A stretch of 46,771 bases of DNA from Alphaproteobacteria bacterium (GTDB taxonomy: Bacteria > Pseudomonadota > Alphaproteobacteria > SHVZ01), in the NCBI GenBank assembly GCA_016869375.1, contig VGEH01000017.1, positions 1 through 46,771 on the forward strand, written 5' to 3'. Made by a program: the position numbers and the translations under genes. This document shows, in pieces, positions 39,737 through 46,771 of this stretch. Numbering within the stretch: the stretch's first letter is position 1; every line of letters begins with the position of its first letter. Under the pieces are notes generated by a model, which saw only the letters and a program-made list of their open reading frames with translations, made no database searches and was not told where the DNA came from.

Positions 39737-39810
39737 CCCGGCCTTAAGCAGGCTGAACGAGGTCCTGGCATTAGAACAGGCATTCGGGCGCGAGCAGTCG
39801 AGCGAGGGTC

Positions 39811-41400
39811 ATGGCGTCGCGGGTGTTTTCTCTTCCGGTTCCGGTCGTCGGCCTGGCTTTCCTCGTGGGTTATGTCGCGCTCGACTGGATGACCTTCATC
39901 GAGCCGTTCCTGCCCTTCGGCATCACGCCGTGGAATCCGCCGCCGGGCCTCGGCTTCGTCCTGATCCTGCTCTTCGGCCAGCGCTTCCTTCCGCTGCTGT
40001 TCCTGGCACCGCTGCTGGCGGACCTGGTCTTGCGGGGCCTGCCGATGCCGTGGCCGGCGGAGATCGTCACCGTGGCGGTGACGGGCGCGGGCTATGCGCT
40101 GGGCGCGCATGTCCTGCTGCGGCCGGAGACGCGCTTCAACCCGGCGCTGCTGTCGATGCGCGACCTGGCCTGGCTCCTCGGTGTCGCTGCCGTCTCGGCG
40201 GCAGCGGTCTCGATCGCCTATGTCGGCGCGCTCGTTCTCTTCGGGCTGATGCCGGCCGCCGACTTCGCCGTCGCGGCCGTGCAGTTCTGGGGCGGCGATG
40301 CGATCGGCATCGCGGTGGTCGCGCCCGCCGCGCTGATCTTCCTTACCCGCAGTCGGCGTTTCGTTGCCGGCGTCGAGACGATGGCGCAGCTCATCGCCGT
40401 GCTGGCGGCGCTGGGCGTCGTCTTCGCCTATGCCCGGCAGGGCCATTTCCAGCTTTTCTACATCCTCTTCCTGCCGATCGTGTGGATGGCGGTGCGCGGC
40501 GGCCTCGGCGTCGTGACCATCGGCATCCTGGTGGCCCAGATCGGCCTCGTGCTCGGCATCACCTTCTATCTACCCGGCGATATCAACGTCGCGATGTTCC
40601 AGGCGCTGATGCTGGTGCTGGCGCTGACCGGCCTCGCCGCCGGCGCGCTCGTCGACGAGCACCGCAGCACCGAGATGCAGCTCCGGCTGCACCAGGAGTC
40701 CCAGGCGCGCCTGGCGCGGCTGGGCAGCGTGGGCGAGCTCGCCGCCGCCATCGCGCATGAGATCAACCAGCCGCTGACCGCCGCCGGCACCTATTCGCGC
40801 CTCGTCGCCGAAGGGCTCCGGCAGGGATCGTCACCCGATCCCGATCTCGCCGACACCGCCGGCAAGGCGGCCGCCCAGGTGGCGCGGGCGGGCGAGGTGG
40901 TGCGTCGCCTGCGGGCGCTGATCCGCCTTGACCAGGCGGGCCGTGCGCCGGTCGCCGTCGAGCGCATCGTCAAGGCGTCGCTCGACTTGAGCCGGCTCGA
41001 GCTCGATCGCCACAATGTCGCGACGGATGTGAGGATCGATGCCGACCTGCCGCCGGTGATGGCAGATATCCTGCAGATAGAGCAGGTGCTGCTCAATCTG
41101 CTGCGCAATTCGATCGAGGCCATCGATCACAGCGGTCGGACCTCCGGCATCGTGTCGATCGCCGCCAGCCGCGCCGAGACAGGGGAGGTCGAGCTGAAGG
41201 TGAAGGATAACGGCCCGGGCTTTCCCGACGGCTTCGCCGACCTGCCGCTGCTGACCTCGTCGAAGGATGACGGGCTCGGCATCGGGCTCTCGCTGTGTCG
41301 CTCGATCGTCGAGGCGCATGGCGGACGCTTCTTCCTCGGCGGCGGCCCGGGCGGGGCGGAGGTGCGGATCCTGCTGCCGGCGGCGGGTGCGCATGGCTGA
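39811..41400 (+). CDS. MASE1-domain sensor histidine kinase
   Basis: A 529-residue membrane kinase. Residues 1-280 contain eight or so hydrophobic helices of the MASE1 type (WNPPPGLGFVLILLFGQRFLPLLFLAPLLADL early on, QFWGGDAIGIAVVAPAAL in the middle). The cytoplasmic part has HisKA with GELAAAIAHEINQPLTAAGTYSRL (His316) and a full ATPase domain: N box LLNLLRNSIEAI, G1 VKDNGPGFPDGF, G2 DGLGIGLSLCRSIVEAHGG. MASE1 domains are thought to sense small signals at the membrane. It overlaps the response regulator gene by 8 bases, so the two are a cognate pair. It resembles the FixL/TodS-type group by its HPK family (AHEINQPL). Confidence 0.93.
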   Translation: MASRVFSLPVPVVGLAFLVGYVALDWMTFIEPFLPFGITPWNPPPGLGFVLILLFGQRFLPLLFLAPLLADLVLRGLPMPWPAEIVTVAVTGAGYALGAHVLLRPETRFNPALLSMRDLAWLLGVAAVSAAAVSIAYVGALVLFGLMPAADFAVAAVQFWGGDAIGIAVVAPAALIFLTRSRRFVAGVETMAQLIAVLAALGVVFAYARQGHFQLFYILFLPIVWMAVRGGLGVVTIGILVAQIGLVLGITFYLPGDINVAMFQALMLVLALTGLAAGALVDEHRSTEMQLRLHQESQARLARLGSVGELAAAIAHEINQPLTAAGTYSRLVAEGLRQGSSPDPDLADTAGKAAAQVARAGEVVRRLRALIRLDQAGRAPVAVERIVKASLDLSRLELDRHNVATDVRIDADLPPVMADILQIEQVLLNLLRNSIEAIDHSGRTSGIVSIAASRAETGEVELKVKDNGPGFPDGFADLPLLTSSKDDGLGIGLSLCRSIVEAHGGRFFLGGGPGGAEVRILLPAAGAHG

Positions 41401-42010
41401 GATGCTTCACGTGGCGCTCGTCGACGACGACGAGGCGGTGCTCGACGCGCTCCGGCTTCTGCTTTCCGCCAAGGGCATGCGGCCGGCCTGCTTCGCCTCG
41501 GCCGGCGCTTATCTCGACGGCCGCGGCGAGCATGATCGGTTCGACTGCATCGTCGCCGATGTGCGCATGCCTGGGATGAGCGGCGTCGATCTGGTCCAAC
41601 ACCTGCAGGGCGAAGCCGCGTCGCCGCCGGTGCTGCTGATCACCGGCCATGGCGACGTCGACATGGCGGTCGCGGCAATCAAGCTCGGCGCCACCGATTT
41701 CATCGAGAAGCCCTTCGACGAGACGCGTCTGCTCGAGGCGATCCGGACCGCGGCCAGCACCGATCGACAGAAGCGCGACGAGGCGGCGCGCTTCGCCGAG
41801 CTTCGCCTGCGCTACGAGGGCCTGTCCCACCGGCAGCGCCAGGTCATGACGCTGGCGACCGAGGGGCTGTCGAACAAGGAGATCGCGCAGCGCCTCGACA
41901 TCTCGCCGCGCACGGTCGAGATCCATCGCTCCTGGATGATGACGCGCATGACGGCGCGGAACCTGGCCGAGCTGGTGCGGATGGAGATGGAGCTCAACCG
42001 GACGAAGTGA
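41393..42010 (+). CDS. FixJ/LuxR-type response regulator
   Basis: A 205-residue two-domain regulator. Receiver: acidic DDDE at 11-14, Asp56 in IVADVRMPGMSG, Thr84 in LITGHGD and Lys106 in FIEKPF. LuxR/FixJ-type HTH: LSHRQRQVMTLATEGLSNKEIAQRLDISPRTVEIHRS (143-179, abbreviated here). The start at 41393 (MAEMLHVALVDDDEA) lies within the end of the kinase gene. It would be phosphorylated by the MASE1 kinase. The CCTA-type dyads near 39.72 and 45.0-45.1 kb are candidate targets. Five bases separate its stop from that of the convergent flgE. Confidence 0.94.
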   Translation: MAEMLHVALVDDDEAVLDALRLLLSAKGMRPACFASAGAYLDGRGEHDRFDCIVADVRMPGMSGVDLVQHLQGEAASPPVLLITGHGDVDMAVAAIKLGATDFIEKPFDETRLLEAIRTAASTDRQKRDEAARFAELRLRYEGLSHRQRQVMTLATEGLSNKEIAQRLDISPRTVEIHRSWMMTRMTARNLAELVRMEMELNRTK

Positions 42011-42015
42011 CTGGC

Positions 42016-43332
42016 TCAGCGTTTCAGCCGGACGACCTCGTTCAGCATCTCGTCTGCGGTGGTGATCACCTTGGTCGCCGCCGTATAGGCACGCTGGGTG
42101 ATGATCATGTTGGTGAACTCCTCGGCGAGATCCACGGTCGATCCTTCCAGCGAGAAGGGCGAGATCGCGCCGGAGGCGCCGGTGTTCGCCGGGCGGAGCT
42201 GCGGGTCGCCCGAGGCCGCCGTGGTCGAGTAGGTGTTGCCGTCGCGCCGCTGCAGATCGTTCGGGTTCTGGAAGGTGGCGATCGCAAGCCGGTAGATCTT
42301 GTTCGAGAGGCCGTTGGCGTAAACCGCGGTCACGAAGCCGTCGCCGTCGATCCACACGCCCGAGATGCCGGCCGGAGGGACGCCGTCCTGGGTGATCGCG
42401 TTGATCGCGTAGCCGCCGGCAACCTGGGAGAGGCCGTTGCCCTGGCCGATCGTGCCGAGGTTCAGGTCGATCGCCATCGGCTGCGCCACGCCCGCCGCCG
42501 TGCCGACGACGGCCGAGAAGTCGATGCCCGAGACCGAGAGGACGCCCGAGGCCGAGGGCGTCGTGTTGGTGCCGACCTGGGTCAGCTGGCCCGCATTGTT
42601 GAAGACGACCGTGAAGGCCGTCGTCGGCGCGGTGATGCTGGTCGGGTTGAAGGAGAGCGTGACCTCCCAGCTGTTCAGCGCCGTCGGCGTCCAGGTCAGC
42701 TCCATCTGCTGCGGCTGGCCGAGGGAGTCGTAGATCGTGACGTTGGTCTGCTGGGTCGGTGTCGTGCCGGTCGTCGGCGGCAGGTTCGCGATGAGATTGA
42801 CGTTGCGCGTCGGCACCGCGACCGAGGTCCGATCGGCGAGGTTGACCGTCTGCAGGTTGGAGAAGAGGTCGGTGGCGCTGGTGGTGACGCCGGCGGGCGT
42901 CAGGTAGTTCCCGGCCGTGTCGAGCTTGTAGCCCTGCAGGTAGTAGCCGGCGGGCGTGACCAGATTGCCTTTCAGGTCCGTGGCGAAGCTCCCGGCCCGC
43001 GTGTACAGGTTGGCGGCGTTGCCGGCGACCTGGGTCGATTGCGTGCTGACGACGAAGAAGCCCTTGCCGGCGATGGCGACATCGGTCGAGGAGGTGGTCG
43101 CCTGGATCAGGCCCTGGCGGTCGATCTGCTGGAACGGCGTAGCCTGGACGCCGCCCGGCGTGTAGCGGCCTCTGGACTGGGTATCGGTGACCAGCGTCGA
43201 GAAGCGCGCGACCGTGCGCTTGAAGCCGATCGTGTTGACGTTGGCGATGTTGTCGGAGATCGCGGCCATGTTCTGCGACTGCGCGTTGAGCGCGGTCACG
43301 CCGGAGAACAGGGCGCCGTAGATGCCGGTCAT
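42016..43332 (-). CDS. flgE: Flagellar hook protein FlgE
   Basis: A 438-residue hook protein. The N-terminal rod/hook motif is YGALFSGVTALNAQSQNMAAISDNIANVNTIGFK (about 5-38), with the typical D0 helix. FQQIDRQGLIQATTSSTDVAIAGKGFFVV and YTRAGSFATDLKGNLV follow. The middle is Thr/Ser/Ala-rich, as usual for the hook surface. The C-terminus has EGSTVDLAEEFTNMIITQRAYTAATKVITTADEMLNEVVRLKR (positions 396-438), the conserved hook end. The frame continues to 44679 but begins at MTGIYG (43332) as in the family. It is 32 bases behind flgL. No rod or other hook gene is in the window. Confidence 0.95.
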   Translation of the reverse strand: MTGIYGALFSGVTALNAQSQNMAAISDNIANVNTIGFKRTVARFSTLVTDTQSRGRYTPGGVQATPFQQIDRQGLIQATTSSTDVAIAGKGFFVVSTQSTQVAGNAANLYTRAGSFATDLKGNLVTPAGYYLQGYKLDTAGNYLTPAGVTTSATDLFSNLQTVNLADRTSVAVPTRNVNLIANLPPTTGTTPTQQTNVTIYDSLGQPQQMELTWTPTALNSWEVTLSFNPTSITAPTTAFTVVFNNAGQLTQVGTNTTPSASGVLSVSGIDFSAVVGTAAGVAQPMAIDLNLGTIGQGNGLSQVAGGYAINAITQDGVPPAGISGVWIDGDGFVTAVYANGLSNKIYRLAIATFQNPNDLQRRDGNTYSTTAASGDPQLRPANTGASGAISPFSLEGSTVDLAEEFTNMIITQRAYTAATKVITTADEMLNEVVRLKR

Positions 43333-43364
43333 GTCATGTGCCTTCGCACCAGAGTCCCACCCGC

Positions 43365-44513
43365 TCAGATGCAGTTCGCGAGGCTCAGTCGCCTGAGCAG
43401 GGCGGTGACCTGGAAGCTCGCATTGAGCTGCCCCTGCAGGCCCTGCAGCTTGCTGATCGCCTGATAGGGATCGGCGTCCTCGAGCCGGCCGAGCTCGCTG
43501 TCGAGCAGGGTCTGGACCTGCTCGTGCTGGAGATCGACCGACTTCAGCCGGTTCTCGATGGCGCCGATGCCGCCGAGCAGCGACCGGAGGCCGTTGAAGG
43601 CCGGCGTCGTGGAGGAAGGCACGCCGGAGGGCGGCGTCAGGGTAGAACCTTCGAGTGCCTGGTCGATGCGGAAGCTCGCCGCATCCATGAGCTCGAAGAA
43701 GGCGCTCGACGCGCCGTCCACATACTCCGCGGTCGCGAAAGTGTAGACGCCCTGCAGAAGGGCGGCGATGGCCGGATCGTCGCCGCGGACGGTGTAGCCG
43801 ATGGAAGTTCCGGTGCCGATGCGGACCGTCAGCGCGTTGGTGAAGGGCGGGCTGTTCGAGTAGGCGGCCGTGTCGCCGCGATAAGGGAAGGTGTCGGGCG
43901 GCGTGCCGGTGTAGGCGCCGCCGCTCGGTGTCAGCGTCGCGATGACGGCATTGAAGGCCGTGGCGGCGCCGTTCGCCGCGTAGTTCGTGGCGGGACCGGT
44001 GTTGATGACGCTGTTCAGCACCTGAAGCGGCGTGCCGGCCACGGTGATTTCGCCCGGATCGATCATCGGCGGCACCGAGGTCAGGCGGCCGGAGAAGAGA
44101 TAGTCGCCGCCGTACTGGGCGTTCAGGATCTGGTTGATCTCCCTGAGCGCGGCCTGCGCTTCCTGCTGGAAGACCGCGCGCACCGTCGGATCGGCGTCCA
44201 TGTAGGTGCGGTTCTGCAGGAACTTCGCGCGGAACTCGGTCGCGATCTCCGTCAGCCGCGTCATCGCGTGATCCATGACGCCGAGGCGCGCGCGCGTGGC
44301 CGCGATGTTGTCGCGGTAGTTCTGGACCTCCTGCTTCTGCTGGTGGAGAGCGAGCGTCGAGTGGGACGTCGCGCCGAGGCCCGAATACACGTCCGACTTC
44401 TTGCCGGAGGCGATCTGTATCTGGACCCTGTCCAGCTCGCCCTGGATGTTGCGGACGGTGCTTCTCAGCAGCAGATTCTGCGCGAGCGTGCCGACGCCGC
44501 CGATCGAGGTCAC
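43365..44513 (-). CDS. flgL: Flagellar hook-associated protein FlgL (HAP3)-like
   Basis: A 382-residue flagellin-family protein. The N-terminal helix region (LAQNLLLRSTVRNIQGELDRVQIQIASGKKSDVYSGLGA) and the C-terminal coil (GAIENRLKSVDLQHEQVQTLLDSELGRLEDADPYQAISKLQGLQGQLNAS) correspond to flagellin D0/D1, while QQEAQAALREINQILNAQYGGDYLFSGRLT is the central flagellin-type motif of FlgL. (Stretches are described, not quoted beyond the key parts.) It would join hook and filament together with FlgK. It lies directly before flgE; flgK is not seen next to it. A minor flagellin is the alternative reading, but length and neighbour favour FlgL. Confidence 0.85.
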   Translation of the reverse strand: MTSIGGVGTLAQNLLLRSTVRNIQGELDRVQIQIASGKKSDVYSGLGATSHSTLALHQQKQEVQNYRDNIAATRARLGVMDHAMTRLTEIATEFRAKFLQNRTYMDADPTVRAVFQQEAQAALREINQILNAQYGGDYLFSGRLTSVPPMIDPGEITVAGTPLQVLNSVINTGPATNYAANGAATAFNAVIATLTPSGGAYTGTPPDTFPYRGDTAAYSNSPPFTNALTVRIGTGTSIGYTVRGDDPAIAALLQGVYTFATAEYVDGASSAFFELMDAASFRIDQALEGSTLTPPSGVPSSTTPAFNGLRSLLGGIGAIENRLKSVDLQHEQVQTLLDSELGRLEDADPYQAISKLQGLQGQLNASFQVTALLRRLSLANCI

Positions 44514-44739
44514 GAGCGGTGCCTCCGTCGCGCGGGTGCAGGGCCGCCCTCGGAGTCGGGGATTGCCGCGCCGGCGTGGGTGGCGTGACGTCCTTGTGCC
44601 GGAACGCCCATAGGGGCATAGGCGTCGGACAAGACAATTGCTCCTCGCCGGAGGAGAAGCGCGGCCATTGCCGCGTCATCCGGCGGGAGCCGGCCCTGCT
44701 CGATTGCGCGGCGCGGCGAGAAGCCCGGCGTCGCCCTCA

Positions 44740-44946
44740 TCACCATCGCCCTCGGATATTCGCGATTTCGTAGAGCACGGCCGCGAAAGCCGCGCCGCCC
44801 AAGCCGAGAACAAGATCTCCTCCGGGCGCGCCGAAGACATGCGTGGCGACCGGGAAGACGAAATCGCCCGCGACGACGCCGATCGCCGCGCCGGTTGCCA
44901 GCCACAACGGATAGGGAGTCAGCAGACGCGGCATGGAGATGCTCAA
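44740..44946 (-). CDS. Small hydrophobic membrane protein
   Basis: A 68-residue protein with two hydrophobic helices: LLTPYPLWLATGAAIGVVAGDFVF and GGDLVLGLGGAAFAAVLYEIANI, and a short basic end RGRW. The Met at residue 5 (MPRLLTP) is an alternative start. Codon use is like that of neighbours. It lies about 226 bases ahead of flgL on the same strand and behind the CCTA-type palindromes at 45.02-45.13 kb, so it might be under the same control. No family is recognised. Confidence 0.6.
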   Translation of the reverse strand: MSISMPRLLTPYPLWLATGAAIGVVAGDFVFPVATHVFGAPGGDLVLGLGGAAFAAVLYEIANIRGRW

Positions 44947-45022
44947 GGGCAGATCCGATAACTTGGCTAAAACTTGACCTAATCTCGGCGTCGGGCGCGT
45001 CTTCGTCCACGCCGCGCGAGCA

Positions 45023-45041
45023 CCTAGGGGAAACCCCTAGG
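45023..45041. promoter_or_regulatory. Perfect CCTAGGGG-AAA-CCCCTAGG palindrome
   Basis: CCTAGGGG and CCCCTAGG are perfect reverse complements around AAA, 77 bases before the start of the small membrane protein gene. The sequence is a strong candidate operator. Its resemblance to the dyads at 39715-39736 and 45114-45133 suggests one shared regulator, plausibly the FixJ-type protein encoded at 41393-42010. Confidence 0.55.
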
Positions 45042-45113
45042 GGCCCCCGGATCGGAAGGCAGGGAGGGTGAAAATCGAGGCGCGCCGGCGCGGTGTCGAC
45101 CTCGCTCGGGCAC

Positions 45114-45133
45114 CCAGGTGGGATTCCCCTAGG
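45114..45133. promoter_or_regulatory. CCAGGTGGGATTCCCCTAGG dyad
   Basis: A 20-base imperfect inverted repeat 73 bases from the previous palindrome. It contains GGGATT-CC-CCTAGG, nearly the same core as the site before the MASE1 kinase gene. Two sites about seven helix turns apart are compatible with cooperative binding. Assignment by similarity only. Confidence 0.45.
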
Positions 45134-45277
45134 CACGTCGTCATGCGTACCACGGCGTCGCCTACGACATCGTTCAGTAAGGCCCCTCGGCGTGGGACGC
45201 ATCTGTGCCGCGTCGATCCACGCTTCTCCCGAGGAGGGCGGACCGCTGCCCTCGTGAGCCTCTCTGCGGCCTCTTCG

Positions 45278-46207
45278 CTACGATGCGCGGCTGCGCGTTG
45301 CGGCGAGGCAGCGGTCCCAATCCGGTTCGCCCTTGAAGCGTTCGACGAGCGCGTCGACGAAGAGGCGCGTCTTGGCCGGGACGAAGGGGCCGGGCGGCAG
45401 CACGACATAGATGCCGAAATCCGGCGTCGGATGGTCGATGAGGAGCGGCTTCACGCGGCCGCGCTCGATCGCGTCGGCGAGATAGAAGGTCGGCATGTTG
45501 GCGATGCCGAGTCCGGCGGCCGCCCATTCGAGCAGCACCTCGCTGTTGTCGCTGCGAAGGCGCCCTTCCGGCTTGACCGAGAGGCGCTGCTTGCCCGACT
45601 GGAACTGCCAGTTGGAGATCACGGTGCCGGTGTAGATCAGGCAGTCATGGCCTGAGAGATCGCGCGGCGTCTTCGGCGTTCCTTTGCGCTGGAGATAGGC
45701 GGGGCTGGCGACCAGCACCGAGCGCGCATCGGTGAGGCGGCGCGCGACCAAACTCGAATCCGGCAGGCTGCCGATGCGGACCGCGGCGTCGAAACGCTCG
45801 TCGACGAGGTTGACCAGGCGGTCGGTCGAGGAGACATCGATCTCGAGCCTTGGATTGCGCGCCGCGAGCCCGGCCAGGATCGGCGAGACGTGCTTCACGC
45901 CGAAGGTCAGCGGCAGCGACACGCGGAGCCGGCCGGCGACCTCGCCGCCGCGATTGACCAGCGCGTCGCGCGCCTCGTCGAGCTCGGCCAGTATCCTCTC
46001 GCCGCGCGCCTTGAACTCGAGGCCGCTCTCGGTCGCGGCGATGCCGCGCGTGGTCCGGCTGAGGAGCTGCGTCCCGAGTTCGGCTTCCAGGCGGCCGATG
46101 CGGCGGCTGACGATGGATTTCGAGATGCCGAGCCGGGTCGCGGCGCGGTTGAAGCCGCCGGCCTCGACCACCTCGACGAAGCTCCTGAGATCCTCGAGAT
46201 CGAGCAT
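45278..46207 (-). CDS. LysR-family regulator, divergent from azoR
   Basis: A 309-residue LysR-type regulator of the large CrgA/DsdC-like branch. The N-terminal winged helix has LEDLRSFVEVVEAGGFNRAATRLGISKSIVSRRIGRLE (described; key part GFNRAATRLGISKS). The periplasmic-binding-like effector domain runs from about 90 (RLRVSLPLTFGVKHVSPIL). FDAAVRIGSLPDSSLVARRL and the DFGIYVVLPPGPFVPAKTRLFVDALV region are typical of regulators of quinone or aldehyde stress genes. The start at 46207 (MLDLED) is preferred over 46225. It diverges from the azoreductase gene with a 113-base gap, a usual pairing in which the LysR protein controls azoR. Confidence 0.9.
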   Translation of the reverse strand: MLDLEDLRSFVEVVEAGGFNRAATRLGISKSIVSRRIGRLEAELGTQLLSRTTRGIAATESGLEFKARGERILAELDEARDALVNRGGEVAGRLRVSLPLTFGVKHVSPILAGLAARNPRLEIDVSSTDRLVNLVDERFDAAVRIGSLPDSSLVARRLTDARSVLVASPAYLQRKGTPKTPRDLSGHDCLIYTGTVISNWQFQSGKQRLSVKPEGRLRSDNSEVLLEWAAAGLGIANMPTFYLADAIERGRVKPLLIDHPTPDFGIYVVLPPGPFVPAKTRLFVDALVERFKGEPDWDRCLAATRSRAS

Positions 46208-46320
46208 GTGTTCCTCTTCGGGCAACAGACAGATGCAGATTTTGCACGTTCTGGTGCTGGGAGAGCAACACTACCTTGAGCCCATCACTTCGCCGCAAGG
46301 CGGCCCTACGGAGGCTCTCA

Positions 46321-46730
46321 TGTCGAAAATCCTCGTGATCACCAGCAGCGCCCTCGGCGGCGCGTCCGTTTCCACCCAGCTCGTCGAGGAGACCCTCGCG
46401 ACGCTGCGCCGGCAGGATCCCGGGGTGTCGGTCGTTGCCCGCGACCTCGGCACCGACCCGGTGCCGCACCTGAACCTCGACGGCGCGACCGCGATCCGCG
46501 GCGGCACGCCCGAGAACGCGGCCCAGGCCGCGACCCAGGCGCTGTCCGACGAGCTGATCGCCGAGCTCAAGGCGGCGGACACGATCGTGATCGGCGCCCC
46601 CATGTACAATTTCGGCATCGCCTCGACGCTGAAGGCGTGGTTCGACCATGTGCTGCGGGCGGGCGTCACCTTCCGCGATAACGTACAGAATCTTTCGCAC
46701 TTTCGGGAATGGTGGCTTCTTCTAGAGTGA
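46321..46730 (+). pseudogene. azoR: FMN-dependent NADH-azoreductase, truncated by an insertion
   Basis: The N-terminal 119 residues match AzoR (FMN-dependent NADH:quinone/azo oxidoreductase): MSKILVITSSALGGASVS (FMN phosphate loop), APMYNFGIASTLKAWFDHVLRAGVTFR. Full-length relatives have about 200 residues and continue from VTFR with a Y-T-E-x-G-P segment and the GGxY FMN loop. Here the sequence changes at about 46677 to DNVQNLSHFREWWLLLE and stops at 46730. The bases from 46677 on (GATAACGTACAG...) look like the end of an inserted element with a new gene start at 46742. The azoreductase is therefore probably inactive. The break lies before the window ends; whether the other half exists outside cannot be seen. 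Confidence 0.85.
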
Positions 46731-46771
46731 AGGAGCAAACGATGAGCAGTGAGACTGCGATGGGCCAGGTG
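46677..46771 (+). mobile_element. Left end of an unidentified inserted element
   Basis: From about 46677 the azoR reading gives way to less GC-rich sequence beginning GATAACGTACAGAATC. It contains a good AAGGAG ribosome-binding site at 46730-46735 and an ATG at 46742 (MSSETAMGQV, running off the window). This is the layout of an IS end with its first gene. No second end, target duplication or recognisable transposase motif is within view, so the family is not assigned. Confidence 0.5.
46742..46771 (+). CDS. Start of a gene inside the inserted element (partial)
   Basis: Ten codons (MSSETAMGQV) follow an AAGGAG site at 7-base spacing. The gene continues beyond the window. Position inside the sequence that breaks azoR suggests a transposase or element-encoded orfA, but the residues seen are too few to tell. 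Confidence 0.4.
   Translation, partial: MSSETAMGQV

Larger units (their letters stand above)
44947..45277. other. Intergenic region with two CCTA-type palindromes
   Basis: 331 bases without a supported gene between the small membrane protein and the LysR gene (both minus strand). A weak frame exists on the plus strand, but it is an antisense shadow of the LysR gene further on. The main content is two palindromic sites at 45023-45041 and 45114-45133, described separately. The rest shows nothing I can assign. Confidence 0.6.

Noticed and set aside
43338-44588. 416-codon plus-strand frame antisense to flgL
   Set aside because: flgL has the flagellin-type N- and C-termini; the plus frame is compositionally a shadow.
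44510-44745. Possible 78-codon gene ending in an ATGA overlap with flgL
   Set aside because: Third-base bias is mixed and no family, helix or motif pattern is convincing; kept only as a remote possibility.
1-46771. CRISPR array or restriction-modification/defence operon
   Set aside because: No regularly spaced repeats and no cas, helicase-nuclease or methylase/endonuclease pair were found.

Overview
The window is GC-rich bacterial chromosome with tightly packed genes, many joined by 1 to 4 base overlaps. Several things point to an alphaproteobacterium: a gene-transfer-agent-type portal gene, a FixJ/LuxR-type response regulator behind a MASE1 kinase, the aerobic cobalamin gene cobF, an oxyR/ahpC/ahpD module with AhpD, and a DgcN/DgcA pair. 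I cannot fix the order or genus from sequence alone. Most of the window reads as ordinary core and catabolic chromosome, with four accessory spots: a toxin-like portal fusion (19.65-22.1 kb), a MITE-like element (36.17-36.44 kb), an azoreductase gene cut by an insertion at the right edge, and a possible IS end at the left edge.

Layout. 0.15-5.1 kb: 5-oxoprolinase (pxpA divergent from pxpB-pxpC-Sel1 protein) and a PAS histidine kinase. 5.2-10.7 kb: two divergent operons, each with a tandem paralog pair (two VOC proteins; esterase, SDR and two prolyl-aminopeptidase-like hydrolases). 10.8-14.9 kb: a Tat-exported NTF2-like protein, then ahpD-ahpC divergent from oxyR, then small proteins, one with only an ATT start. 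14.9-19.7 kb: a three-gene 2-oxoacid:acceptor oxidoreductase operon with its own FAD/NAD(P)/4Fe-4S subunit. 19.65-22.0 kb: an isolated HK97/GTA-type portal protein fused to an HNH-like nuclease domain, followed by an overlapping DUF2019-like gene; no other phage structural gene is nearby. 22.2-24.8 kb: two small DUF5985-like membrane proteins with a winged-helix protein, cobF, and a CBS protein. 24.9-29.8 kb: gnd-gntK, a D-aminopeptidase-like hydrolase, a RidA homolog with a histone-like tail, and a methyltransferase. 29.8-36.2 kb: cytoplasmic-looking gamma-glutamyltransferase, DUF924, an N-carbamoyl amidohydrolase, dgcN-dgcA, and a mesaconyl/HTD2-type hydratase. 36.2-39.1 kb: the MITE-like element, an unknown protein, a candidate sRNA with promoter and terminator, GNAT, N-formylglutamate amidohydrolase, and tRNA-Val(GAC). 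39.2-46.8 kb: an atypical receiver protein, a MASE1 kinase/FixJ-type regulator pair, flgE and flgL, a small membrane protein, and a LysR gene divergent from the interrupted azoR.

How the genes work together. A metabolic thread runs through the window: recovery of glutamate and other amino acids from modified or D-forms (5-oxoproline, gamma-glutamyl peptides, N-formylglutamate, N-carbamoyl compounds, D-glutamate, D-aminoacyl and prolyl peptides), with reductive 2-oxoacid chemistry alongside. This is inferred from the families present.

Most noteworthy is the portal-HNH fusion with its overlapping DUF2019-like partner. It has the layout of a polymorphic toxin and immunity pair built on a phage or GTA portal, and the toxin half is visibly lower in GC than the portal half. 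All calls rest on reading the translated sequence and motifs; no database search was run.
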